Assembly (NCBI RefSeq): GCF_003614185.1
Contig: NZ_KZ987724.1
Coordinates: forward strand, 954,771-1,018,770
Direction: 5' to 3'
DNA from: Paenibacillus aceti
Lineage (GTDB): Bacteria > Bacillota > Bacilli > Paenibacillales > Paenibacillaceae
DNA length: 64,000 nucleotides
The position numbers and the translations under genes were made by a program. Shown one piece after another: positions 34,533 to 45,303 of the stretch (positions within the stretch are counted from its first letter, which is position 1; each line of letters starts with the position of its first letter). The notes beneath the pieces were generated by a model that searched no databases, was not told where the DNA came from, and saw only the letters and a list, made by a program, of their open reading frames with translations.

Positions 34533-35734
34533 TCAATCAACAGGTTGATAAGGGACCTCAATCCCTTCATCGATGAATAATTGATTCGCAATATCTACAT
34601 AACTCATCGTATTACGTATCCAATAATAAGACTCTTCGATTCTAAAAAGAGGGACAGACAGCTGATGCTCAAATGAAATCATAAATGGGGCAGGGGCGCT
34701 CTTTTCAATCGTAAATCTTGTGCCAAGTTCATCCGCTAATTCGTACTGGCCCGTAATATCATCTTTATTACTGTCTGGTAAAATGACTACTAGCTTTGGC
34801 GCTTCTACCGCATCCTGTACGCCCATTAAGCAATTCATAATTTCATATTCATATAGCGGAAATATTTCCTGATTCGTCGCTAGCACAATCACTTCTTCCG
34901 TTGCTCTATTAATGAAGGCTTGTGCTGAACAACCCATCCACCCGCCTGTATGACCGATCCATTGATCCTGAATCATAAAGCCATGACCATAATGCTCAGC
35001 GGATTTTCTTGGGGATAGCATTAACCTCACAGTCTCTTTACTAATGTACTGACCTTGCCAAAATGCTAATAAAAACTTGCCCACCTCTGCCACTGTTGCA
35101 TAAATACCACCGTCACCATAATTATCATTAAATTTTTCAGCTTCGTGTAAATAAGGGTCTTCAAGCGCTTTTTGATATTGCTGGTTCTCATAATCATAGG
35201 TCTGAGCTTGTGCCTTCCATTGTTTGGCGGGCTGGGTCGTCGTACGAGTAAGATTTAATGGCTCTGCAATATATTGTTGTAAATAAGCTTCATAAGATAA
35301 CCCGCTCACTTTCTCGATGATCTTAGCCAGTAAAACATAATTTGTATTACTATAAGACCAGTGCGCGTTCGGTGTATGTAGTGGAAGCGATAGCTCGACG
35401 AATTCTTCAACATCTGTGGTCAAACCTCTACCAGATACTCAGGAATACCAGAGGTGTGGGTTAGCAGCTGTGCGACGGTCACTTCTGTAAAATGAGTTGC
35501 GTTTAACCAATTGGTAATTTTGTCTGATAACTGCGGTCGTCCTTGTTCGATGAGCTGGAACACCATTACAGCGGTGTACATTTTACTTAAGGATGCCAAA
35601 TTAAATTGAGTACTCTCAGAAATATACCGCTGCTCAGCAATATCTTGATAACCCAAATAATACTCATACTTTTGTCTATTCTTTTTGTGATAAACAGCCC
35701 CATTGAAATCAATATTTTTAAGTAATCCTTCCAC
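34533..35734 (-). pseudogene. Serine hydrolase (class C beta-lactamase family), frameshifted
   Basis: The first frame (35734-35420) carries NLASLSKMYTAV with the SxxK nucleophile and LLTHTSGIPEYL. The second frame (35423-34533) continues with TDVEEFVELSLP and HWSYSNTNYVLL, the YxN motif, then the rest of the domain including HTGGWMG. A one-base shift near 35420 splits an otherwise complete gene of about 400 codons. It may be a real mutation or a sequencing error. A MarR gene lies upstream with a shared operator motif. Confidence 0.85.
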
Positions 35735-35754
35735 ATGTAATCCTCCTAAATAAA

Positions 35755-35772
35755 TTAGATATCTAACATATT
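35755..35772. promoter_or_regulatory. MarR operator upstream of serine hydrolase
   Basis: TTAGATATCTAACATATT, with the dyad TTAGATATCTAA. One mismatch to the site at 36243. It lies just 5' of the hydrolase ribosome site (AGGAGGA). Confidence 0.7.
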
Positions 35773-35787
35773 GGGCGTGAAGAAATT

Positions 35788-36231
35788 TTATAATTCCTTC
35801 AGTGCGACCTTTTTTAATTTTTCAACAATGCGTTCTAATTCGTCTAGCTCTTGCGATGAAAGCTTGCTATATATTTTATCTGCGATTAACTGCTCCACAT
35901 AATCTTGCTGTGCAAAATACTCCACTCCCTTGTGATCCAAAGTTATAAATACTTCCCGGCGATTTTGCAAATTTATTTCTCGCTTGATATATTGATTCTT
36001 TTCTAATTTTGCAATCAATTGACTAACCGCGCTAGAGCTAATATCCATCTCGACCGCAATTTCACCGACCGTGATGCGTTTGGCTAAGTACACAATATCC
36101 AATACCACCGCTTGCTGTGTTGTAATGCCGCTATCCAAATACTGCTTATAATGCTTAAAGATCAGGCGGTTAATTGTATATTCCGCTTCATTAATACGCT
36201 TCACCTGCTCATACAAAGACAAACCAATCAC
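35788..36231 (-). CDS. MarR family transcriptional regulator
   Basis: A 147-residue winged-helix regulator. DNA-binding part: ITVGEIAVEMDISSSAVSQL and IAKLEKNQYIKREINLQNRR, followed by the D-x-R-type wing and a dimerisation helix. First gene of a minus-strand pair with the serine hydrolase. Identical-type dyads precede both genes, so autoregulation plus control of the hydrolase is likely. Confidence 0.9.
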   Translation of the reverse strand: MIGLSLYEQVKRINEAEYTINRLIFKHYKQYLDSGITTQQAVVLDIVYLAKRITVGEIAVEMDISSSAVSQLIAKLEKNQYIKREINLQNRREVFITLDHKGVEYFAQQDYVEQLIADKIYSKLSSQELDELERIVEKLKKVALKEL

Positions 36232-36242
36232 CCGCCCATACG

Positions 36243-36260
36243 TTAGATACCTAACATATT
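36243..36260. promoter_or_regulatory. MarR operator upstream of marR gene
   Basis: TTAGATACCTAACATATT, 12 bases upstream of the MarR start on the minus strand; dyad GTTAGATACCTAAC. Confidence 0.7.
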
Positions 36261-36407
36261 AACAAATAATATGTGGGAGCGTCAATTTTTTATTGAGGTT
36301 TAATCGGGTGTGAGTGTGGAAGGTTATATACAAAAACATATAAATATAAGATAATGAGGGATAATATGTAATTATATTGAAGATATTCCTTTGCAGGAGG
36401 CGATGTT

Positions 36408-39400
36408 TTGTCTAAGATTGGAAGATGTTTAGTTGCTTTCGTCACAATTCTGAGCTTTTTGGTGTTTGACTTACATGCCTATAGTTCTACTACATACTAT
36501 GATTATGATTCATCGAATCGATTGATCCACAAAACGGTTACTTCTTCCACTGGTGAAAAAACTTCATGGGAGTATACATATGATTTAAATGGAAATTTGA
36601 TTCGCAGGATGGTTGTTGGAAATTTAGATAGTCTTACAAATTCGAATTTTGAGCAGTATTCAGGAAATAATGGGGTAGCAGATCACTGGGAGATATACAG
36701 GAGTGGGAATGGAACAGCTGTATATGATATTTCAAATACCTCTTATTCCGGGAGGCAATCTCAAAGGATAAGTGCTAGCGGTGTTACCAGTGGATCTTCG
36801 ATTGGAATTAGTCAAACTATAGCTGTCCATGGGGGAAAACCATATATTTTAGGGGGTTATTATCGCGCAATAGATCTGTTTGGTGCAACTGCGCGATTAA
36901 AAATTGAATTTTATAATTCATCCAATGTTCTAGTTGGTAGTGAAATTCAAGAGATAAATGAACCGAATCAGGGCTATGAACATATTACAATCCGGGGAAA
37001 TGTTCCTATTGATGCGGTTAAAGCAAGAATAATAATAGCAATCCATAGTGTATCTTCAGGATCTGGAAGAATTGAAGTGGATAACATGAACTTCGAATAT
37101 CCGCAGCCAGTTAATTTGATTGCAGGCGGGAAATACGTAACATATGGGCTAAGGAATGACGGTAAAGTATGGGGATGGGGGACAAACAGTTCAGATAAAT
37201 ATACGAGGGTCCCATCTGAGTTACCTGGATTTGAGAATATAAAGTCACTTGCTGTAGGAAATCAAAATAGACATGTTGCTGCTATTAAGGAAGATGGAAC
37301 GGTATTGACTTATACTTATTATAATTATGGTGGAGAAGCAGGTGACGGAACTACCGAAATGAAATATACACCCGTATTAGCTGTAGGTCTCACAGATGTT
37401 ATATCGGTTGCTGCGGGCTATGATTATACAGTCGCACTGAAAAATGATGGAACGGTTTGGGCCTGGGGATCTAATTCTCAGGGACAATTAGGAGACGGGA
37501 CTACTATTAATAGATCTATTCCTGTTCAAGTTGAAGGTATTAGTAATGTTGTTGCAGTTGCTGCAGGTGATAATCATACTGTTGCTTTGAAAAATGATGG
37601 AACGGTTTGGAGTTGGGGATTTGGTGATAGTGGAAGACTAGGGGATGGAAGTGCAGTATTACATAATATACCGGTTCCAACCCAGGTCCCTGGATTAAAT
37701 AATATAAAAGCAGTAACTGCAGGTGATAGTCACACCTTAGTTTTGGATAATAATGGTGAAGTATGGGGGTTTGGAAGAAATAGTTATGGTCAATTGGGAA
37801 TTGGTAACAAATCTTCTCCTCAAACCACTCCTGTAAGGATAGAGGGGCTTATAGCGTCATCAATTGTTGCCGGTGGAAATCACTCACTTGCCTTAAAGCC
37901 CGACGGTACTGTAATGGCTTGGGGAAAAAATTGGAGTGGAGAAATTGGTGATGGTTTAGGCGGAAGTATTGGAAGTGTTCAATTAAAGCCTACTCAGGTT
38001 CTTAATTTGACAGGAGTGGATTCCATTGCGGCAGGTAACGAGCATTCAATTGCACTAAAAAGTGATGGAACACTTTGGACATGGGGGGATAATACTTTTG
38101 ATCAAATTGGAACCGGTAATGGTAAAAAAAGCTTGGTTCCTATTCCTGTCTGGACAAGAGGACACGAATCTATTCCTCCAACCAAGCCTGAAAGTCTAAA
38201 AATCGTGGAACAAACGGCTAATACTGTGACCTTAGAATGGGAGCCTTCGAGCGATAATTCGGGAATTACTGGTTACGATGTTTATAATTATGACTCAAAG
38301 TTGTCTCGCTCTAGAACGAATAGGGTCACTCTAGAAAAACTAGAAACAAACATGACTTACTTAATAACAATTAAAGCGGTAGATCTATCTGGAAACATAT
38401 CGGAACCGAGTAATTCAGTAATTGTACAGACAGGTCAGGACACTGAACCTCCAACTGTACCTACTAAATTGACTAAGGTCTCCTCCACCTATGATTCGGT
38501 TACTTTGAAGTGGGAAGCTTCGAAAGATAATGTTGGGGTCGCCGAATATGAGTTGTTCAAAGATGGAGAGCAAGTAGCAGTTACTACTCAACTAACCGTA
38601 ACTATATATGGCTTGACTGAAGGTGGAACCTATACCTTTACAGTAAGGGCCAAGGATATGGCAGGTAATGTATCCGAGCATAGTTTACCTTTGATTGTAA
38701 CTCTATCATCCGATCATGAACCACCTACCGCTCCAACGAATCTGGCAGCTTCAATAATTAGTGTTACTAGTGCACGGCTATCGTGGACGAAGTCAACTGA
38801 TAATGTGGGAGTTGTTGGCTATGATATTTATCGTATCTCTGACTCAGAACCGGAGCTAGTTGGCTCGAGTACAACAACCTCTTATACACTAAATCAACTT
38901 CATCCAAGTACCACTTACACTGTCATGATCAGAGCCAGAGATAATGCAGGAAATCAATCGGAAGATAGTGCAAGCGTAAGTTTCACTACTAAGGCAGACA
39001 CTACGAAGCCGAGTACACCCACCAATTTAACATTGGTCACGATGACTAATAATTCAGTTACTTTGAAATGGGATGAATCGACAGATAATGTTGGTGTGGT
39101 TGCTTATGATATTTTTGAAGGAACGAATCTCGTTGCAACAGTTGTTCTCCCTAGTGGTGGAGTAATTAATCTACTTCCGAATACACCCTATAAATTTACT
39201 GTTGTTGCTAGAGATGCTGCGGGTAATAAATCGAGTCCAAGCGCTCCGCTTAATGTGACGATTATACCTGATAATGAAAGTCCTTCTGCTCCAACCAACC
39301 TCTCATATACAGAAATACTGATGGACAGCATTAAATTGGAATGGGACGAATCTACGGATAACGTAGGGGTCGTGGGGTACCAAATATATCGTGACTCAGA

Positions 39401-39599
39401 ACTGGTTGGAACCTCGAGTGTGAATTACTTTCAGGATATGGGATTAACACCAGGCACCTCTTACAAATATGAGATCATTGCTTTAGATAGCTCAGGCAAT
39501 CTCTCTTTACCTAGTGAAGCTTTGGTTGTATCCACAGCTGGCACTATGGAGCAAGAAATATTGCAGAATATAGACACTGGGCTGCAATCTTCAAATTAA
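36408..39599 (+). CDS. Secreted multidomain protein: YD-like tip, RCC1 propeller, five FN3 domains
   Basis: A 1063-residue protein starting at TTG 36408 with AGGAGG seven bases upstream. Signal peptide at about 1-27 (LVAFVTILSFLVFDLHAYSS). Residues 29-75 hold one RHS/YD-type repeat (YDYDSSNRLIHKTVT; WEYTYDLNGNLIRRM). About 75-220 is a carbohydrate-binding-like beta domain. About 230-590 is a run of RCC1 repeats (AAGDNHTVALKNDGTVWSWG and variants). From 590 to 1045 there are five fibronectin type III domains, each with S.DNVGVxxY. It precedes the giant RHS protein, and may be a surface adhesin or its accessory. AT-rich against flanking genes. Confidence 0.85.
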   Translation: MSKIGRCLVAFVTILSFLVFDLHAYSSTTYYDYDSSNRLIHKTVTSSTGEKTSWEYTYDLNGNLIRRMVVGNLDSLTNSNFEQYSGNNGVADHWEIYRSGNGTAVYDISNTSYSGRQSQRISASGVTSGSSIGISQTIAVHGGKPYILGGYYRAIDLFGATARLKIEFYNSSNVLVGSEIQEINEPNQGYEHITIRGNVPIDAVKARIIIAIHSVSSGSGRIEVDNMNFEYPQPVNLIAGGKYVTYGLRNDGKVWGWGTNSSDKYTRVPSELPGFENIKSLAVGNQNRHVAAIKEDGTVLTYTYYNYGGEAGDGTTEMKYTPVLAVGLTDVISVAAGYDYTVALKNDGTVWAWGSNSQGQLGDGTTINRSIPVQVEGISNVVAVAAGDNHTVALKNDGTVWSWGFGDSGRLGDGSAVLHNIPVPTQVPGLNNIKAVTAGDSHTLVLDNNGEVWGFGRNSYGQLGIGNKSSPQTTPVRIEGLIASSIVAGGNHSLALKPDGTVMAWGKNWSGEIGDGLGGSIGSVQLKPTQVLNLTGVDSIAAGNEHSIALKSDGTLWTWGDNTFDQIGTGNGKKSLVPIPVWTRGHESIPPTKPESLKIVEQTANTVTLEWEPSSDNSGITGYDVYNYDSKLSRSRTNRVTLEKLETNMTYLITIKAVDLSGNISEPSNSVIVQTGQDTEPPTVPTKLTKVSSTYDSVTLKWEASKDNVGVAEYELFKDGEQVAVTTQLTVTIYGLTEGGTYTFTVRAKDMAGNVSEHSLPLIVTLSSDHEPPTAPTNLAASIISVTSARLSWTKSTDNVGVVGYDIYRISDSEPELVGSSTTTSYTLNQLHPSTTYTVMIRARDNAGNQSEDSASVSFTTKADTTKPSTPTNLTLVTMTNNSVTLKWDESTDNVGVVAYDIFEGTNLVATVVLPSGGVINLLPNTPYKFTVVARDAAGNKSSPSAPLNVTIIPDNESPSAPTNLSYTEILMDSIKLEWDESTDNVGVVGYQIYRDSELVGTSSVNYFQDMGLTPGTSYKYEIIALDSSGNLSLPSEALVVSTAGTMEQEILQNIDTGLQSSN

Positions 39600-39620
39600 A
39601 TTTTTCATAAAACAGCTAGA

Positions 39621-39657
39621 GAGCCACTTAGATTTGCAGTCATAAGTGGCTCTTTAA
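39621..39657 (+). terminator. Terminator between FN3 protein and RHS gene
   Basis: GAGCCACTTA pairs with TAAGTGGCTC, followed by TTTAAATT. The RHS gene starts 24 bases later. Confidence 0.75.
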
Positions 39658-39680
39658 ATTATATAATTGGGAGGTTCACA

Positions 39681-42600
39681 ATGAAGATTCTTGTAAAATT
39701 GCTTGTTGTTGCAATGCTAATCACTTCCATAAATCCTGGTTCGTTGGTATTTGCGGCTTCATCAGAGTTCTCTCAACAAAATAACACTTCTGATTCATCT
39801 TCTTCTGTAAGTAAATCAGCAAACGAAATAGTGCCAGAGGCATTTACTTATAAAAGCTCGGAGAGTAAAAATTTTAGCCTAGATTTTCACAAAACAGATA
39901 GTACCTTAAAGACTACTGGTCGCAATCAATATATTCAAAAGAATTTCAGTCCAAAACTGAAACAAATTCTGGCATATTATCAGCCCGAGGAACTGGTCAA
40001 TTTAACGGAAGAGCAAAAGCTAGAAGTGGTCAATTGGAGTGAAGAGCAAGTAATCGCTATCATTGAACATTTGTCAGAAAGAGAAAAAGAACACTTGAAT
40101 AAAATTGTGCCAGCAGCTATTGAAAACTATAACTATGTTAGGAATCGTGAGGGATATTTACAAGAGTATCAATCTGATTTGGAGGAGAACAAAACAATTA
40201 CTCAACTTATGACCACTCCTAATTCCTTGAGTAATATTAATTCCGCAAAGCCGTTTCAAGTCGATGAATTTAATAGTGAGTACAATTATTCAGTCCAAAC
40301 AGGTAATATTGTTGACCCTATATATAGAACAGCAAATCATAGCGTAACGGATATTCAATTAACAGGAAAGTATGGATTGGGGCTAAATCTGAGTCGGTCC
40401 TATAATTCTTTGTTCAGTAAAGTTTTATCGCCAGAATATGAAATTAACATTGGAAATATAGGAAAAGTAACTTCAAAGGCTGAGATTAATGGTTTTATAG
40501 CTACTGGGTGGACTCTGAATATCCCTAATATGCAAATCACTTCCGAGATTGCTGAGATCAAACCAGAGTTACTTAGTTGTGCTGCAGTAAATAATCCCTG
40601 TGCCGAAGATCCTAATGCAAATATCCCAACAAGCGGATTCCTGACGAAGTATTCATTACAGTCCTCAGAAGTAGAGAAGATTATTTTTACTTTGGAGAAT
40701 GGGGCATCCATTGAGTTCCATAATGGGGTTCCGTATCAATATCCTTACCAGAACGTAGCCTTAGTTAAAGAGAAATCCAATTATAAATTAACTGTAAATG
40801 AGGAGTTTACATATACGTTTAGTCCCTCTGGAAGAATTTTAAGCAAGGAAAACCGCTATGGTGATAAAATCTTGTATCAATATAATGATTTTAAAACTGA
40901 TGGTAATGATAATATCAACATAATTGACTCCTACCAGAGAAATATTACTATCTTCAGGAAAAGAGATTTGAATTTTAAAGATAGCCCACTCATTATAACT
41001 GGAATTAAAGTAACAGATGAGACGGCAATTGTTAAAGATATAAAATATGATGTGTCTCGCTCGGTAACAAATCTGGCATACAGAACTTGGTCGGACGAGG
41101 CAGGGGCTCAAATAATAGAAAATCCTAATTTGGGTTATTGGCAGTTAGAACAAGTAATTGATCAAACACAAGGAAAGAAAATATTGGAGTCCTATGATTA
41201 CTATACGATTGATTCGACTAAATTGGCGGATTTTAATTTCAAATCTAATGATTATGCCTATAGTTCTAACGCCGATGGCACTCCTACGCCCTACGATGCA
41301 AATCAATGTACAGATAAGACGAAAATTTGTTATTCCAATCAATGGTTGTGGAGCTCAGATAATCAATATGTTGAATCAAGTAGTATTGTTCAAGTGAACA
41401 ATATACAGTATGGAGAGATCGCCTACTTATTATTGAAGAATATTAACTTTTTTAATGGCCTAAAGGTTAAATTTAATTATCAGAACTATAATTCTGGTTG
41501 GTCCATTAACCCAGAGTATGTACAGAAGGAACTATTCAGAGGCAGTACAAGATTATATACGGATGCAAATGCTATAACTTATTTCGGTTATCATGCGGTT
41601 GAACGGGTTGACTATATTTACGAAGAAAATAATCAGACTAAGCTAATTTCAGATTATTATGCGAATCAGCATTTGGATCATGGTTGGCAGTTTAATGAAT
41701 ATTGGAAGAACCATAAACAGAACATCCCTCGACTTAGAAATAGTTCTCGATTTGGCCATAAGCAAACGATAAGAACACAGAAGCAAGTTGGAAAATTGCA
41801 AAATTATAGCTTTAAACAGTATGAATATGAGCCTGATGGAATTAACTTTGTTTTGAAATATAATTGGGTTAACCCTGAGGATTACAATCCGTTGGAGCTT
41901 AATGATCAAGGGATTCATTACACGAATCGGAATAGCTATATTACTAGCTATGAGTATACTCAAGGTACCGAGCAACCAAACGTTATTTCGTCTTATGTCG
42001 GTAACATATCAGATGTTCAGAGTCCTCCTCCACCTCCTCACTCAAGCATTAAAGAGTCATACACATATGATGAATGGGGGCTGGTAACTAAATATGTAGA
42101 TAAATCGGGAAATACAACATTATATCAATACGATGGTCCCCAACATAAACTTACAAAGAAGATTATTAAGAGTTCAGATCAACAGCAGGAAGTAGTCCAA
42201 GAATTAGTGTACTATTCAAGTAATGATCCTGAATCTTACAAGAGAGAGCAACTAAAATCAACAATCTGGACCCAGAAGTATAGAGATCCTGTAAACCCAT
42301 CTAAAATGAATTCAGACACTTATAAAACCGAATACACATTATATGACAAAGATAGAAATGTACTTCAAACCTTGGAATCAGCTGCTGGAGATCAGTTTGA
42401 GAAGGTACCGCAGGTTACAGAAAGAAACTATACTTACACTGCTTTAGGACAGGTGGAAACTGAATCAATTAAGACGAAATTATCCAGCGGCCCTTACATT
42501 TCTAATTTGAAGACAGAGTATAGATATGATATTCGTGGGAATATAATTCGAATTTTGTATCCGGATCATTCATTTAGGGACTACAAGTATGATTCCATGG

Positions 42601-45302
42601 ACAGAATAGTATTTTCCAGTTTTACATTGACTAGAAGAGATACCTCAATTTCTTATGATGATGCGAAGCGGCAAGTAACTATCACATTACCGGATGGAGA
42701 AATTCAGAGAACTGAGTATTCTCCGTTTGGATTAGCTCTACGGGGCGAACAGTCCAGGGAAGGTATGAGTCGAGTAACTTTTGTCAATCAGACGACGGAT
42801 GGTCAAATCATTGATGCTGAACTCCCATTTGGTGAGCCATCCTTACAAACAAGTTATACTTATGATTCCATCGGAAGACAGAAGACAAGAACAGATAGCA
42901 TGGGGAATACAACCGTCTTCACTTATGCGAATACAGCTATTGGAAATAATGAACGCTATCAAGAAACAGTTGAGATGAACTACCCAGATGGCAAGGTAGA
43001 GACTAAATATTACAACACAATCGGACTATTAGAGCGGATTGTTGAGAAATCTTCTGATCAAGTTCGAACGACCTCTAAATCATATTCAGCATTTGGTGAT
43101 GTAACTAAAGACCAGATAATTACTCAGATTGGGGGTTCCCCAGGAAGCAGTAATACTACGGAATACAGCTATGATTCAAATCATCATTTAATTCTTCTGA
43201 AAGATCAGGAGGGTAAGCAACATAAGTATGCTTATGACCATAATGGTAATCTATTAACCTATTATCTTAACGGAAAGAAGCAAACCGAAAATTCATATAA
43301 TGAAGCCGGTTGGATTATGAGTAGTACCGATGCTTCTAGTAATAAGGAAAGCTATGAATACAATAACATTGGTCTAACTGCAAAATTTATGGACAAAAAG
43401 GGTCAAGTTACACGTTATGCATACACAAATCTAAATGAGCTTGAGTCTGTTGAAATTACTAATTCAAACAGGAAAGTCTACGGGATTACGTATGCTTACG
43501 ATAAACTTACTCGCAAGATTACTAATTTAACTTCTACGGAGTATGGGGAACAAAACAAAGTTGAGAGTATCGACTATCATTACGATCAATGGAATCGTAT
43601 CGATCAACAAACAGTAGCTGGACGCAACTATCAACTAGGATATGATAATTGGGATCGCTTGATAAACCTATCTTTTCCAGATGCCAAGACTCAACAGATT
43701 TCGTATGACAATCTAAGTCGTATTGAATCCGTTGAGTATGGGAATTCTGGGATAATGAGATACAATTATTCAATTGGCCTTAATAACAATTTTTATACTA
43801 TTTCGTATCCAAACCGGACATCCCAACGAATACAGCAGAATGAATTTGGTGAGATCATTGGACTAACTCATCAAACGAATGGCGTGGCTACATTTGAAGA
43901 ACTTAATAAGTATGATGGACTGGGGAATATAGTAGAAATAAATAGAACGAGGGGAAATCAGTCTTCGAATGAGCGTTTTTCATACGATAGTCTAAATCGC
44001 CTTGTTCAGGAAGAAATAGAACCAGGGCAAATTAAATATGTATATGACGAGCAAGGAAATCGTCAGCAACGAAGCACGACCTTTGATGAAGAACAGCCTT
44101 CCACCAAACAGACTCATTATTCCTATAATGCTGCCAACATGCTTAATGGTTTTTCAGACAAAGAAGAGGGTACAGAATATTCCTACACGTATTACGCTGA
44201 TGGACTCAGAGCAACTAAGATGGGAACGAATGAGAGAGTTCGGTACGTTTATTTAAACGGCAATGTAATTGAAGAGTTAAACCTGGATTCAGATGGTAAT
44301 GTAACAGGAGTAAAAGCACGAAATATTTGGGGTAATGAGCTTCTATATCGAGAAGATAACAACTCAAATAAAGCAGGATACTACCTATACAATGGTCATG
44401 GTGATGTTATACAAATAAATGATTCTGCTGGAACAATGCTCAACAGCTACGAATATGACACCTGGGGCAAAATCACTTCAATGGTTGAATCTATGTCTAA
44501 CCCCTACAGGTACACAGGTCAATATTATGACGACGAATCAGGTTTATACTATTTACGCGCTCGTTATTATGATCCAGTAGATGGCAGGTTTGTGAGTGAG
44601 GATACGTATAAGGGGACATTGACGAATCCACTGACACTAAACCTATATACGTATGTGCAGAATAATCCGTTGAGGTATATTGATCCGAGTGGTAATGTTG
44701 CAATAGATCCTCTACTATGGGACTATAACTACAGAATAAATGAGCAGAAAATAAATTGGGCTGAAGCGAATGAAAGAGAAGATTCTGCTGCTAAAAAAGC
44801 TGCCTCAAATGAAGCGGATAGATTAAGAAAAGAATTTTATAACAAAACAACTAATAAGAAGGCACTAAGAGATGGTTTGTTGCAAAGTACTGAAACATTT
44901 TTAAATAGGTTTAATGTAACTAACAAAGATAATGACAAAATCACTACAATTTTAGTTGACAAGAACGGCACAGTATATTATGGGGCTAATCCAATGTACG
45001 ATTACTGGGAGCAGATTCATACTTTTTCGAAAACAGAGCAATACCACGCTATAGCTGCAAAAGCAATTATTGGCTACGGAGTAGGAACAGTTGCAACATT
45101 TGGAACAACTCAAGTTGTTATGCACTCTACCGGTGCAGCAGCTTCATTAGGTTTAGAATTTATTCCGGGTGGACCGAAAGCAGGAGCAACCAAATCAATG
45201 ATTTATAGAACAAACAAAGATACCGGTAAAATTGACAACATGATTATTGATACTGAAGGTTATTATGTTACAAATGCCAGGTACTGGAAGAGGTATAAAT
45301 GA
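39681..45302 (+). CDS. RHS/YD-repeat polymorphic toxin protein
   Basis: A 1873-residue secreted protein with GGGAGG before the ATG and signal peptide MKILVKLLVVAMLITS... to FAASS. About residues 80-220 form a helical region, 220-700 a TcdB/RHS N-terminal shell, and 780-1640 many YD repeats (YDYDSMDRI-type; YDGLGNIVEI; YVYDEQGNR). The RHS core closes with YYLRARYYDPVDGRFVSEDT, NLYTYVQNNPLRYIDPSG near residue 1670. The last 200 residues are a variable C-terminal domain with an amphipathic start, a Gly/Ala-rich hydrophobic stretch (AKAIIGYGVGTVATFGTTQV) and the tail MIYRTNKDTGKIDN. By family analogy this is the toxin; its activity is not recognised. The small membrane protein downstream is the immunity candidate. 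Confidence 0.9.
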   Translation: MKILVKLLVVAMLITSINPGSLVFAASSEFSQQNNTSDSSSSVSKSANEIVPEAFTYKSSESKNFSLDFHKTDSTLKTTGRNQYIQKNFSPKLKQILAYYQPEELVNLTEEQKLEVVNWSEEQVIAIIEHLSEREKEHLNKIVPAAIENYNYVRNREGYLQEYQSDLEENKTITQLMTTPNSLSNINSAKPFQVDEFNSEYNYSVQTGNIVDPIYRTANHSVTDIQLTGKYGLGLNLSRSYNSLFSKVLSPEYEINIGNIGKVTSKAEINGFIATGWTLNIPNMQITSEIAEIKPELLSCAAVNNPCAEDPNANIPTSGFLTKYSLQSSEVEKIIFTLENGASIEFHNGVPYQYPYQNVALVKEKSNYKLTVNEEFTYTFSPSGRILSKENRYGDKILYQYNDFKTDGNDNINIIDSYQRNITIFRKRDLNFKDSPLIITGIKVTDETAIVKDIKYDVSRSVTNLAYRTWSDEAGAQIIENPNLGYWQLEQVIDQTQGKKILESYDYYTIDSTKLADFNFKSNDYAYSSNADGTPTPYDANQCTDKTKICYSNQWLWSSDNQYVESSSIVQVNNIQYGEIAYLLLKNINFFNGLKVKFNYQNYNSGWSINPEYVQKELFRGSTRLYTDANAITYFGYHAVERVDYIYEENNQTKLISDYYANQHLDHGWQFNEYWKNHKQNIPRLRNSSRFGHKQTIRTQKQVGKLQNYSFKQYEYEPDGINFVLKYNWVNPEDYNPLELNDQGIHYTNRNSYITSYEYTQGTEQPNVISSYVGNISDVQSPPPPPHSSIKESYTYDEWGLVTKYVDKSGNTTLYQYDGPQHKLTKKIIKSSDQQQEVVQELVYYSSNDPESYKREQLKSTIWTQKYRDPVNPSKMNSDTYKTEYTLYDKDRNVLQTLESAAGDQFEKVPQVTERNYTYTALGQVETESIKTKLSSGPYISNLKTEYRYDIRGNIIRILYPDHSFRDYKYDSMDRIVFSSFTLTRRDTSISYDDAKRQVTITLPDGEIQRTEYSPFGLALRGEQSREGMSRVTFVNQTTDGQIIDAELPFGEPSLQTSYTYDSIGRQKTRTDSMGNTTVFTYANTAIGNNERYQETVEMNYPDGKVETKYYNTIGLLERIVEKSSDQVRTTSKSYSAFGDVTKDQIITQIGGSPGSSNTTEYSYDSNHHLILLKDQEGKQHKYAYDHNGNLLTYYLNGKKQTENSYNEAGWIMSSTDASSNKESYEYNNIGLTAKFMDKKGQVTRYAYTNLNELESVEITNSNRKVYGITYAYDKLTRKITNLTSTEYGEQNKVESIDYHYDQWNRIDQQTVAGRNYQLGYDNWDRLINLSFPDAKTQQISYDNLSRIESVEYGNSGIMRYNYSIGLNNNFYTISYPNRTSQRIQQNEFGEIIGLTHQTNGVATFEELNKYDGLGNIVEINRTRGNQSSNERFSYDSLNRLVQEEIEPGQIKYVYDEQGNRQQRSTTFDEEQPSTKQTHYSYNAANMLNGFSDKEEGTEYSYTYYADGLRATKMGTNERVRYVYLNGNVIEELNLDSDGNVTGVKARNIWGNELLYREDNNSNKAGYYLYNGHGDVIQINDSAGTMLNSYEYDTWGKITSMVESMSNPYRYTGQYYDDESGLYYLRARYYDPVDGRFVSEDTYKGTLTNPLTLNLYTYVQNNPLRYIDPSGNVAIDPLLWDYNYRINEQKINWAEANEREDSAAKKAASNEADRLRKEFYNKTTNKKALRDGLLQSTETFLNRFNVTNKDNDKITTILVDKNGTVYYGANPMYDYWEQIHTFSKTEQYHAIAAKAIIGYGVGTVATFGTTQVVMHSTGAAASLGLEFIPGGPKAGATKSMIYRTNKDTGKIDNMIIDTEGYYVTNARYWKRYK
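43804..44182 (+). repeat. 379-bp direct repeat, copy 1 (inside RHS gene)
   Basis: Starts CGTATCCAAACCGGACATCC and aligns without gaps to 45594-45972, with scattered mismatches. It codes for the final YD-repeat segment before the core. Confidence 0.9.
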
Positions 45303-45303
45303 T

